In this document: positions 52,387-62,562 of the stretch, piece after piece
Numbering within the stretch: position 1 is the stretch's first letter
Layout: every line of letters begins with the position of its first letter
Assembly: GCF_004402485.1 (NCBI RefSeq)
Contig: NZ_SOFG01000018.1
Location: forward strand, 1-64,000
DNA: 64,000 nucleotides
Reading direction: 5' to 3'
Origin: Cryobacterium algoricola
GTDB taxonomy: Bacteria; Actinomycetota; Actinomycetes; Actinomycetales; Microbacteriaceae
Position numbers and translations under genes: made by a program
The notes under the pieces: generated by a model
What the model was told of the DNA's origin: nothing
Databases searched by the model: none
What the model saw: only the letters and a program-made list of their open reading frames with translations

Positions 52387-53370
52387 ATGAGCGACGCGAG
52401 CGGTATTCGGCGAGCGAACGGGGCCGCGGCCACCCGAGCCGACGCGGTCTTCTTCTGGATCACCCGGGTCGTGGCGACGCTCGGCGTGGTCGTCACGGTC
52501 TGGGCGGCGGTATCGACGGGACCGATGCTCATCCACGGCCACCCGGCATACCTGATCCTGCTCGTGCTCGCCTTCGCCGTCAGCCTGGCGATCGCCGTGC
52601 GCTCCTGGCTCGTGCGAGTGGTGCGCCACCGCCGGTGGAAGGGAATTCGCGGCGTCCTCGTCGTGCTCTCGCTCGGGGTGATCGCACTGGCCTGGTGGCT
52701 CGTGCCGTCGACGGCCGTCGAGCCGGCCCTGTCCGCGATGGACTCGGACACCAGCGTGACCGTGACCGAGACCGCCGACCAGATCGTGCTGCAACCGACG
52801 GGAGCTGCGAGCGACGTCGGGGTGTTCTTCCAGTCCGGCGCGCGCGTCGACGCTCGCGCCTACGCAGCCGTCCTGCGCCCGCTCGCCGAAGCCGGCCACG
52901 TCGTCGTCATCCCCAAGCAGCCCGTCGGGATTGCGTTCCTCTCGACGGGAGCATTCGGTTCGGCGCGCGCCGGGCATCCGCCGGTAACCCGCTGGGTCAT
53001 CGGCGGCCACTCGCTCGGCGGGACGGTCGCGGCGATGGACGCCCAGTCCTTCGCCGGCGCTTCGACCGACCCGGTCGTCGGGCTGATGTTCTTCGCGTCA
53101 TACCCGGCGAACGACCTGAGCGGGCTCGATGCCCGGGTGCTGTCGATCTCCGGCACGAACGACGGCCTGGCGACTCCGGAGAAGGTCACCGCGTCGAAGG
53201 CGTCGCTGCCGGCGGATGCGCGATTCCTGGCGATCGAGGGTGGCGTGCACGCGTTCTTCGGCGACTACGGTCCACAGTCCGGCGACGGCGAGCCGTCCAC
53301 CTCCCAGGATGCTGCGCGCGCCGAAATCTCTGCGGCGAGCGTCGCCTTCGTGGACTCTTTCGACCGGTAG
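52387..53370 (+). CDS. Membrane-anchored alpha/beta hydrolase
   Basis: This 327-residue protein has three N-terminal membrane helices (residues about 22-42, 53-70 and 88-106) followed by an alpha/beta hydrolase domain with 'VFFQSGARVDARAYAAVLRPLAEAGH', the nucleophile elbow GGHSLGG and a C-terminal His in 'EGGVHAFFGDYG'. It matches the alpha/beta_hydrolase_N plus hydrolase architecture (lipase/esterase-like). The domain would lie outside the membrane or at its surface. It is divergent from a TetR gene and presumably repressed by it. Confidence 0.85.
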   Translation: MSDASGIRRANGAAATRADAVFFWITRVVATLGVVVTVWAAVSTGPMLIHGHPAYLILLVLAFAVSLAIAVRSWLVRVVRHRRWKGIRGVLVVLSLGVIALAWWLVPSTAVEPALSAMDSDTSVTVTETADQIVLQPTGAASDVGVFFQSGARVDARAYAAVLRPLAEAGHVVVIPKQPVGIAFLSTGAFGSARAGHPPVTRWVIGGHSLGGTVAAMDAQSFAGASTDPVVGLMFFASYPANDLSGLDARVLSISGTNDGLATPEKVTASKASLPADARFLAIEGGVHAFFGDYGPQSGDGEPSTSQDAARAEISAASVAFVDSFDR

Positions 53371-53408
53371 GACGCGCGCGCGGTCACATATTGCACTCAG
53401 AGCCATAT

Positions 53409-53424
53409 AGTGCAATACTGCACT
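53409..53424. promoter_or_regulatory. TetR operator AGTGCA-N4-TGCACT
   Basis: AGTGCAATACTGCACT ends two bases before ATG 53427. TTGCACT at 53391 and AGTGCAA at 53409 form a second, wider inverted repeat. A promoter GTCACA-N17-TATAGT (53383-53411) would be covered by the palindrome. Confidence 0.6.
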
Positions 53425-53426
53425 TT

Positions 53427-55705
<2,279 letters not shown>

Positions 55706-55724
55706 GTGACGTGATCACGACGAA

Positions 55725-55771
55725 GGCCCGCTCGTACGCTTCTCGATGTTCAAGAAGCGTGCGAACGGGCC
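55725..55771. terminator. Strong bidirectional terminator hairpin
   Basis: GGCCCGCTCGTACGCTTCT and AGAAGCGTGCGAACGGGCC pair over 19 positions with one C-A mismatch and one G-U wobble around a nine-base loop, between the convergent MFS and EamA genes. Confidence 0.8.
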
Positions 55772-55799
55772 GGCGCGGGGCTGGCAGCGACTGTGCCGG

Positions 55800-56756
55800 C
55801 TAACCCGCTGTGTCTGCTGGCTCGTGGGTCTTTGCCTGCGTTCTGTTCTCATCGCCGGGAAGGGCGGCCGGCAACGCCTCCCCACGTCGTTCGTCGCTGT
55901 AGACCATGAGGGTCGAACCGACGAGCGCCAAGACGATCGCGATCGTTCCGAAAATGGTCGGAAGCGTCTGATAGACGACGAGCGACACCACGATCGTGAG
56001 AACGGGGGCGAGGGCGTTGGTCGTTGGCGCAACGATGGATGCCTTGCCTCGGCTCAGGGCCATGACGAGGAACAACGCACCGACCGCATTGAGGAGCTGG
56101 GTGGCGGCGGTCAACGCGGGCGCCTGCCAGGGGACGTCGAGCGGGAGGCCGCCCATCGACATGATCGCAAACGGGGTGAGGACCAGGCCGCTGATGGCCA
56201 TCCAGGCGAAGGTCGTCGCGTCGTTCACTCCGATGGTCGCTGCCTTCCGCATGAAGAAGGCCTGCACGCCCCACGCAATGCAGACGAAGATTGCGATGAC
56301 GAGCCAGGGACCGGATGTGGCATCCCCTGAGCCGCCTGCGACGCTGAAGAGCACGATGGCGGCCAACGCCGCGACCAAGCCGATGACGGCGACCTTGGGC
56401 AGGCGTTCCCGGAGGAACGCAACGGCCATAAGCACGGTGATGGCCGGCGAAATGGAGATGATCGGGAAGATCAGGTATGCGGGACCGGACGACAGCGCGT
56501 TGAACAGGAGCAGTTGGCCGCCGGCCCCGGTGAGGCCGATGAGGAGACCGTACATGGCGGCCTTCGGGCGGCGGTCGAACTTCTGGCCGCGCAGCGCGAA
56601 GGCTGCAGGGATGATCATCACGACAGCCCAGATCACGTAGACCATTTCATCCGGGTACCCGTAGAGGGTGATGGGGAGGGACGAGAATGCGCCCCAGACT
56701 CCCCAGAACAGCACCAATAGTGCTGCGTAAAATATCCAACTCTGCGTTTTCTTCAC
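55800..56756 (-). CDS. DMT/EamA-type permease
   Basis: This 318-residue protein has ten membrane helices in two similar halves and starts 'SWIFYAALLVLFWGVWGAFSSLPITLYGYPDEMVYVIWAVVM' (in part), like DMT-family permeases; 'GLTGAGGQLLLFNALSSGPAYLIFPIISISP' (in part) is typical of the glucose/ribose-like branch. GTG 56756 is chosen because GAGGAG lies six bases upstream. It is the last gene of the sugar operon; uptake of the sugar or release of a by-product is inferred only from position. Confidence 0.85.
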   Translation of the reverse strand: MKKTQSWIFYAALLVLFWGVWGAFSSLPITLYGYPDEMVYVIWAVVMIIPAAFALRGQKFDRRPKAAMYGLLIGLTGAGGQLLLFNALSSGPAYLIFPIISISPAITVLMAVAFLRERLPKVAVIGLVAALAAIVLFSVAGGSGDATSGPWLVIAIFVCIAWGVQAFFMRKAATIGVNDATTFAWMAISGLVLTPFAIMSMGGLPLDVPWQAPALTAATQLLNAVGALFLVMALSRGKASIVAPTTNALAPVLTIVVSLVVYQTLPTIFGTIAIVLALVGSTLMVYSDERRGEALPAALPGDENRTQAKTHEPADTAG

Positions 56757-56815
56757 AATGATCTCCTCGTTGACATCTGTTACTTGCTTGGACTTACTCA
56801 GGGGGACGTGCGTTG

Positions 56816-56849
56816 TGGTGCGTGGTGCGTGGTGCGTGGTGCAGGTGCA
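56816..56849. repeat. Heptanucleotide repeat (TGGTGCG)n between kinase and permease genes
   Basis: Four near-identical 7-bp units (the last ending in A) are followed by a GGTGCA unit and related GGTAC/GGGTGC sequence, in the 106-bp gap between the kinase stop and the permease start. Copy-number slippage could change the distance between the genes. It is not a CRISPR-like repeat. Confidence 0.7.
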
Positions 56850-56862
56850 GGTACGGGTGCGG

Positions 56863-57828
56863 TTAGTGGAACCGGAGACGCGCCAGCGCGGCTTCGGACA
56901 GCGGGGTGCCCGCCTTCTTCGCGGCGTAGAGCGCTGCGCCGACGGCGGGGCCGAACAGCGGAGTGCGTAACGCGTATTTCGGCGGCAGTGCCGAAAGTGC
57001 CTCTTCGAATCCGCTGCGCACGGCGGCGGCCGTGAACATGCCTCCCGAGTAGGACACGGGGACAACGTCGTCGTCGCCGAAACCGAGCTCGGTGCGCGTC
57101 GTGTCGACGATCCTGGCCAGCTCGGCGCAGGCATCCGTGAGGATCTGGGCGGCGATGAGGTCACCCTGGGCGGCGGCTTCGACGACGGTCTTGGAGAGGT
57201 CGGCGATCGCCCCTCGTTGTCCCTTCCACTGATTCACGACGACGTCTATCAGATCGAGATCGCTGTTCACGTCGGCACGGGCCTTGACGACGTCGTAGAG
57301 CGGGCCGCGGGGGAGCCGGCCGTCGCTCATCCGGGTGAAGGCGTTGAGGCCGCGGATCGCGATCCAGTACGCGGAGCCTTCATCGCCGAAGAGCTCGCTC
57401 CAGCCGCCGACCCGGTGGCCGTGACCGGCGCGTTCTCCGTAGGTCATGGAGCCGGTTCCGCTGATCACGTTGATCCCGTCGACGGCACCGAGGGATCCGG
57501 CCCAGCCGCACACCATGTCGTTGTCGCAGGTGTAGCGACCGTGCCCGAGTACCGCACGGGGCGCGGCGTTCAGCCGTTCGATATCGGAGCTGACCTCGCC
57601 GTATCCCGGGAGCCCGAAGAAGGCCTGGTCGATGTCCTTCGTCTCGATTCCGGCTTGGGCGGCGATCGTGCCGATGCCCTGGGTGAGGATTCGCCCGACG
57701 AGCTCGATGCCCTCGCTGAAGTAGTAGCAACTCGGTGTCTGTGTTTCCGCGACGAGGTGTCCGGAGTCGTTGAGGAGGACGAAGGCGGTTTTTGAGCCGC
57801 CACCGTCAACCCCGAGGAATAGTGACAT
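56863..57828 (-). CDS. BadF/BadG/BcrA/BcrD-family kinase, N-acetylhexosamine-kinase-like
   Basis: This 321-residue protein has the ASKHA-fold phosphate-binding loop 'LFLGVDGGGSKTAFVL' (residues 3-18), 'GINVISGTGSMTYGERAGHGHRVGGWSELFGDEGSAYWI' (in part) and 'VVPVSYSGGMFTAA'. Relatives include N-acetylglucosamine and glucosamine kinases and, less closely, benzoyl-CoA reductase activators; here the sugar context favours a kinase. It sits six bases after the isomerase stop in the sugar operon. It would replace the PTS as the phosphorylating step. Confidence 0.85.
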   Translation of the reverse strand: MSLFLGVDGGGSKTAFVLLNDSGHLVAETQTPSCYYFSEGIELVGRILTQGIGTIAAQAGIETKDIDQAFFGLPGYGEVSSDIERLNAAPRAVLGHGRYTCDNDMVCGWAGSLGAVDGINVISGTGSMTYGERAGHGHRVGGWSELFGDEGSAYWIAIRGLNAFTRMSDGRLPRGPLYDVVKARADVNSDLDLIDVVVNQWKGQRGAIADLSKTVVEAAAQGDLIAAQILTDACAELARIVDTTRTELGFGDDDVVPVSYSGGMFTAAAVRSGFEEALSALPPKYALRTPLFGPAVGAALYAAKKAGTPLSEAALARLRFH

Positions 57829-57833
57829 GGCTT

Positions 57834-59036
57834 TCAGCTCGCGTTCGTGAGAGTGCCCGCTGAAGCGGGCAGCGGGTGGATGTGCACGCCCTTGACGACG
57901 CGGTTGACGGTTCCGCCGGGGAACGGGTTGTCGGGGGTGGCGCCGAGCGTGAGCGAGAACGAAAGCCCCAGAAGCTGTGCGATGACGATGTAGCCGACGG
58001 CCAGGAACGCGTCGTCGAGGCCCGCGAGGTCCGAAAGGATCCACGAATGGCCGTCGGCCGCCGGCAGCGGCAGGGAGGAGATCGCGACGACGCGTTCCGG
58101 AGTGAGCGCTGCGCGCAGTTCGGCGATGATGTCGAGGTCGTACTCGCGGGTGTAGGGGTCGGAAGATACGTAGACCAGGGCGAGAGTGGTCTCGTCGAGG
58201 ACGGCCTTGGGGCCGTGGCGGAAGCCGAGGGAGGAGTCGTAGTATGTGACGATCGCACCGGCCGTCAGTTCGAGCACTTTGAGGGCCGATTCGCGGGCAA
58301 GGCCGGTCAGCGGCCCGCTCCCGATATAGACGATGCGTTCGTAGCCGGCCTCCGCCAGTGCCCGGATCTCGGGCTGGCGGCAGTCGATGATCTGCGTTGC
58401 GGCCGCGGACAGGGCGGCAACGGCGTCGTCGTTCGCGCCGCCGAGGATCAGGAGGCTCGACAGGAGCATCGACGTGAAGCTCGACGTCATTGCGAAGCCT
58501 TCGTCGTTGGAGCGACGCGGCATCAGCACGACCTTCGAGTGCGCGCGTCCCTGATGATCCGTGAAGAGGTTCCCGTCTTCGTTGCAGGTCAGGATCAGGT
58601 GGCTGACGTCGGTGAGCACCTGATCGGCGAGGACCGTTGCGGCGCTGCTCTCCGGGCTGTTGCCCGAGCGGGCGAAGGAGACGAGCAGGGTGGGCACGTC
58701 TTCGGCGAAGCTCTCCCTGGGATTCGAGACGATGTCCGTTGTGGCCACGGCGTCAATGCGGCGGCCGAGCAGTCGCGACAGTGCCGGTGCCGCGATGTCG
58801 CCGACGAAGGCGGATGTCCCTGCTCCCGTGAGAACGATGCGCAGGTCGGATTGGGAGAGGAGGGGTGCGAGGAAGGCATCAATGTCGGTGCGCTGGGCGG
58901 CGATGTTGGCCGAAGCCTCGCGCCAGACATCCGGTTGCTGGGCGATCTCGCGGACGGTGGCTTCAGACCCGGGGCCTGCGGCCTGGCCGGTGGCCGTCGA
59001 TGCGGCTGGGATGGATGTGGCGGTGGGGTTAGACAA
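57834..59036 (-). CDS. agaS: SIS-domain sugar isomerase/deaminase, AgaS-like
   Basis: This 400-residue protein has two SIS domains: '[40 protein letters not shown]' (in part; residues about 66-110), '[17 protein letters not shown]', and in the second half '[47 protein letters not shown]' (in part). AgaS converts galactosamine 6-phosphate to tagatose 6-phosphate with release of ammonia. The start is TTG 59036, which overlaps the GatZ stop by eight bases and has AGGGAGC upstream. It fits between kinase and aldolase in the pathway. Confidence 0.85.
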   Translation of the reverse strand: MSNPTATSIPAASTATGQAAGPGSEATVREIAQQPDVWREASANIAAQRTDIDAFLAPLLSQSDLRIVLTGAGTSAFVGDIAAPALSRLLGRRIDAVATTDIVSNPRESFAEDVPTLLVSFARSGNSPESSAATVLADQVLTDVSHLILTCNEDGNLFTDHQGRAHSKVVLMPRRSNDEGFAMTSSFTSMLLSSLLILGGANDDAVAALSAAATQIIDCRQPEIRALAEAGYERIVYIGSGPLTGLARESALKVLELTAGAIVTYYDSSLGFRHGPKAVLDETTLALVYVSSDPYTREYDLDIIAELRAALTPERVVAISSLPLPAADGHSWILSDLAGLDDAFLAVGYIVIAQLLGLSFSLTLGATPDNPFPGGTVNRVVKGVHIHPLPASAGTLTNAS

Positions 59037-60363
59037 GGAGTGCTCCCTGGATGGTGGTGGTTGTGGTGGCACGGTCGCGGACCGTCGGGAAACAGGCATA
59101 GGCGTACGGACGCAGGGCGTCGCGGATCTTGTCCACGACGAGCGCGCGCGGTTCGGGAGAAAGGCTCCCTGCCCGAACCCTCGCGTATTGCTCGGGGAGG
59201 AACTGGCTGATGAGGGGGAGCGGGATCTGCAGGGCGGCGAGGTTGTCATAGAGACGGTTCTCGGCCGCCTCGATCTCCGGGTCTGGCCAGTAGTAGCGCA
59301 GCCGGTCGCTGTAGCTGAACCGGCGGGCAAGGCGCTGCTGCTGGGCCGTGCCCTCGTAGTAGCCCGCCCAATAGTCGGGATGGGCGAGCATGCGCCGTTC
59401 GATGACCTCGACGAGGGCGGAGCGATCGGCGACCGGGACGAGTTCGTCTTCGATCTTCGCGAGGGCGAAGAGCCCTTCTCGCATCGCGAACGTCAGCCCG
59501 GGTCCGACCTTGAGGATCGCCCAGTGGTCTTCGACGAGTTCGGCGAGCCGGTTCGTCTCCTGGTAGTCGGTGGAGTGGGCCTCGAAAACCAGCCCCGGCT
59601 CGTCGTTCAGGACGGTCCGCAACTGCACGGTCCCTTCACGGTGGTAGTCAATGACCTGCAGGTGGTCGAATTCCACGGCGGGCTGCACGACGAGCGCGAT
59701 GATGCGCGGCCAGATGTCGGTGAGGCCGACCTGCTCGAATGCTGCGCGGTGCCGGTCGAGGGTCGCGTGGGCTGCCCCGGCGGATGTCGCAGTCAAGGCG
59801 CCGAGGGTCTCGTGTGCGCCTCCCGGTACCGGGACCTCTGTGCCGATCACGTACAGGATGTCGCTCGGGAGGCCGGCGCGAGTAGCGGCGTCCTCCGCGA
59901 CTCGCAGCAGCCGTGCTGTGCGGACTGCGGCGAGGTCGTCGCCGACCGGCACGGGATCCCCCACGCAGGACATGCTGCAGTCGAGATGGATCTTTGTGTA
60001 GCCGGCTTCGACGTATGCCGTGACGAGGTCTTCGGCATTCGCCATCGCCTCGTCGGCGCTGAGCCTCTGCCAGCGATTGGGACCGAGGTGATCGCCACCG
60101 AGGACAAGGCGGTCCCTGGCGAAGCCGATCCTGTCGGCGATCGAGTAGACCAGGTCGCGGAAGTCCGCCGGACGCATGCCGGTATAGCCGCCGAACTGGT
60201 CGACCTGATTGGAGGTGGCTTCGATGAGAACGTAGGTGCCATCGGCATCCGCCTGACGGATTGCGGCCTCGAGCACGGTCGGGTGCGCCGAGCATACCGA
60301 ATAGATTCCGACGGTTTCACCCGCCTTATGCCGACGTACCGTGTTCCAGAGTTGATTAACCAT
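59029..60363 (-). CDS. gatZ: GatZ/KbaZ-like tagatose-bisphosphate aldolase subunit
   Basis: The protein has about 444 residues. The family blocks are '[16 protein letters not shown]', '[20 protein letters not shown]', '[12 protein letters not shown]' and '[29 protein letters not shown]' (each in part). GatZ/KbaZ (AgaZ) support folding or activity of the class II aldolase GatY/KbaY; earlier literature called them tagatose-6-phosphate kinases. AAGGAG precedes ATG 60363. It is the second gene of the operon, after GatY. Confidence 0.9.
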   Translation of the reverse strand: MVNQLWNTVRRHKAGETVGIYSVCSAHPTVLEAAIRQADADGTYVLIEATSNQVDQFGGYTGMRPADFRDLVYSIADRIGFARDRLVLGGDHLGPNRWQRLSADEAMANAEDLVTAYVEAGYTKIHLDCSMSCVGDPVPVGDDLAAVRTARLLRVAEDAATRAGLPSDILYVIGTEVPVPGGAHETLGALTATSAGAAHATLDRHRAAFEQVGLTDIWPRIIALVVQPAVEFDHLQVIDYHREGTVQLRTVLNDEPGLVFEAHSTDYQETNRLAELVEDHWAILKVGPGLTFAMREGLFALAKIEDELVPVADRSALVEVIERRMLAHPDYWAGYYEGTAQQQRLARRFSYSDRLRYYWPDPEIEAAENRLYDNLAALQIPLPLISQFLPEQYARVRAGSLSPEPRALVVDKIRDALRPYAYACFPTVRDRATTTTTIQGALLV

Positions 60364-60444
60364 TGTGCTCCTTTGCAGTTCCACGGGCGCCCCCTTGTCC
60401 GGGGCGGGCGTGGTTCGATCGATGGGTCTCGTTGACGGATGGGA

Positions 60445-61356
60445 TCAGCGGGCACCCCGCCCGGTGAGCAGGGCGGAATTCGGCAGGCCGGGGCGGGGGT
60501 GCACCGCGGCGGCGTCAAGGACGGTGCACAGGTGGGTGACCGTGCGGGAGATGGACTCGCAGCCGTCGCGAATGTACTTGCGCGGATCGGTGACATCGGG
60601 ATTGGTGGCCAGGAACCGCCGGATTCCGCCCGTGAACGCGATGTTGAGGGCCGTTCCGACGTTGATCTTGCGCATCCCGGCGGCGATGGCCGCGACCAGC
60701 GTCGCGTCCCCGACACCGGATGATCCGTGGAGGACGAGGGGGACGGGCACGATGCCGGCAAGCTGGGCGATCAGCGCGAGGTCGAGTTCCGCGACCTGCG
60801 AGGTCATGGCGTGAGAACTGCCGACCGCGACGGCAAGCCCGTCAACGGTGGTCTCCGCGACGAACTCGCGCGCCTCATCGGGCTGGGTGCGAGCAAGCGG
60901 CGAGTGAGCGCCGTCCTTGCCGCCGATTTCGCCCAGTTCCGCCTCAACCCACAGGCCTCGGGCATGGGCACGCCGAGCCAGCTCGCGGGTCTGGCGAACA
61001 TTCTGGCCGTGGGGAAGGTGTGCGGCGTCGACCATGATCGAACTCACGCCGAGATCGTTGGCCAGATCGATGGCGAGTTCGGTGAGTGCGAGGTCCTGGA
61101 AATGGTCGAGATGGATTGAGAGAGGCGCGGACGACTCGGCGGCGACTTTCGCACAGGCCGCGATGATCGGCGAGATCTTGCCATCGTGGAACCGGATCGC
61201 GTTCTCGCTGACCTGGAGAATCGCACCGGTACCGGCGCGCTCAACTCCTGCCGCGATGGCTTCGGCGTGTTCGAGGGTGATCACGTTGAAGGCGAGGACG
61301 GCGCGGTTGCCTGCGCCGAACTTGCCGATGAGATCGCGGGTCGTGGCGAGCGTCAT
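60445..61356 (-). CDS. gatY: Class II aldolase, GatY/KbaY-like
   Basis: This 303-residue protein has the class II zinc-aldolase pattern: 'LAFNVITLEHAEAIAAGVERAG', 'SIHLDHFQDL' with the catalytic Asp/His pair (H82, D84, H85), 'SSIMVDAAHLPHGQN', 'LWVEAELGEIGGKDG' and 'LVLHGSSGVGDAT' (in part). It cleaves a ketose bisphosphate, most likely tagatose 1,6-bisphosphate, given its partner GatZ. GGAGGAG precedes ATG 61356. It is the first gene of the operon, divergent from a DeoR repressor. Confidence 0.9.
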   Translation of the reverse strand: MTLATTRDLIGKFGAGNRAVLAFNVITLEHAEAIAAGVERAGTGAILQVSENAIRFHDGKISPIIAACAKVAAESSAPLSIHLDHFQDLALTELAIDLANDLGVSSIMVDAAHLPHGQNVRQTRELARRAHARGLWVEAELGEIGGKDGAHSPLARTQPDEAREFVAETTVDGLAVAVGSSHAMTSQVAELDLALIAQLAGIVPVPLVLHGSSGVGDATLVAAIAAGMRKINVGTALNIAFTGGIRRFLATNPDVTDPRKYIRDGCESISRTVTHLCTVLDAAAVHPRPGLPNSALLTGRGAR

Positions 61357-61462
61357 GACGAGCTCCTCCCGGCAGTGATGCCGTGCGATTCGGGCGATGT
61401 CAGGTCGACACCATCCGTGCACTGGACCAACACGATTGCCATGGCTTGATACTGCGACAGAA

Positions 61463-61477
61463 TGCGCGTATCGCGCA
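61463..61477. promoter_or_regulatory. Perfect palindrome, candidate DeoR operator
   Basis: TGCGCG-TAT-CGCGCA is a perfect 15-bp palindrome in the divergent region. A related half-site TGCGCGTTTCG lies about 45 bp downstream, before the DeoR start. Both strands of this 178-bp region are likely to contain promoters. Confidence 0.6.
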
Positions 61478-61534
61478 ATTTTCCTGCTAAAGTGAACACA
61501 AATACTGCGCGTTTCGATTTAGCGAAGGCCTCTC

Positions 61535-62362
61535 ATGCTCCAGAACGGCTCGTCCTCATCCACCCCTCGTGCCGTCTCAGGCAAGCGCTCCGAGCGGATG
61601 CGCCTTGTCCTGTCGCTCCTGCATGAACGGACCAGCATGTCGCAGTCTGCGCTCGCGGAGGCGCTCGGAATCTCGGCGGCCACCCTGCGCAGGGACCTGG
61701 CGGATCTGGACGAACAGGGACTGCTCGTTCGTACGCACGGCGGGGCCCGCGCCTTGGACGCCCGCAGCGAAATCCCTGTTCGCCTCAGGAATACCCAGTT
61801 CCGGGAGGCCAAGCAACTGATCGCACGCCGTGCGGTGGACATGATCCCCGCCGGACCCTATGCAGTCGCCCTGAGTGGCGGAACCACGACGGCTGAAGTC
61901 GCCAGAGCGCTCAGTAATCGTTCGGGATTGACCATTGTGACGAATTCGCTCACTATTGCGATGGAGTGTGCGGCTCGCCCCAGGCTCAAGGTCATCATGA
62001 CAGGAGGGGTTGTCCGGCAGAGCTCGTTCGAGGCCGTTGGCTCATTGTCTGAGAACACCTTCAAAGCGATCAATGTCGGCACTGCCATTCTGGGTACCGA
62101 TGGCATCAGCGTGTCAGGGGGCGTGACGACGCACGACGAAACGGAAGCGCGCACCAATCACGCCATGGTCGCCAACGCTCAGCGCGTGATCGTCGTTGCC
62201 GACGGGTCCAAAGTTGGACAGGTCACCCTCGCGAAGATGGCAGACCTGAGCGAGATCGACGACTTCGTGACCGACTCCGACGCCGATCCCGCCGCGCTTC
62301 AGCTGATCGCGGACGTCGGGGTCACCGTGCACATTGTCGATCTCAGTGCCGTGCGTCGATAG
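61535..62362 (+). CDS. DeoR/GlpR-family transcriptional repressor
   Basis: This 275-residue protein has the DeoR helix-turn-helix at residues about 22-75 ('MRLVLSLLHERTSMSQSALAEALGISAATLRRDLADLDEQGLL', in part), then the sugar-phosphate-sensing DeoRC domain with 'YAVALSGGTTTAEVARALSNR', 'TGGVVRQSSFEAVG' and 'DGISVSGGVTTHDETEA' (in part). DeoR repressors of this type respond to a sugar phosphate of the neighbouring pathway, here probably tagatose or galactosamine phosphate. It faces the gatY/gatZ/agaS operon. Confidence 0.9.
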   Translation: MLQNGSSSSTPRAVSGKRSERMRLVLSLLHERTSMSQSALAEALGISAATLRRDLADLDEQGLLVRTHGGARALDARSEIPVRLRNTQFREAKQLIARRAVDMIPAGPYAVALSGGTTTAEVARALSNRSGLTIVTNSLTIAMECAARPRLKVIMTGGVVRQSSFEAVGSLSENTFKAINVGTAILGTDGISVSGGVTTHDETEARTNHAMVANAQRVIVVADGSKVGQVTLAKMADLSEIDDFVTDSDADPAALQLIADVGVTVHIVDLSAVRR

Positions 62363-62550
62363 GGCCGGTCCGGTCCTCCGAAAGGCAGCCTGAGATATTG
62401 ACCCGAGCCGTGTTGAGCGAGTGAGGCTGCGTCTCGCGGGTTCTTGACGACAGTGACGCTCCCACGAAGCGTGTCGTCATCACATTCGATTCTGTGCAGC
62501 TATATGCGTGAATTAAGTGACAAAGTCTCGTCTTCTCGTCCGATTCGGGG

Positions 62551-62556
62551 TAGAAT
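62551..62556 (+). promoter_or_regulatory. -10 box (TAGAAT) of a leaderless DUF222-HNH message
   Basis: TAGAAT is followed by exactly six bases and ATG 62563. This matches the layout before the other DUF222-HNH gene. Confidence 0.5.
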
Positions 62557-62562
62557 CGGGGC

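Noticed and set aside
56800..56862. CRISPR-like array
   Set aside because: Units are only seven bases and contiguous without spacers.
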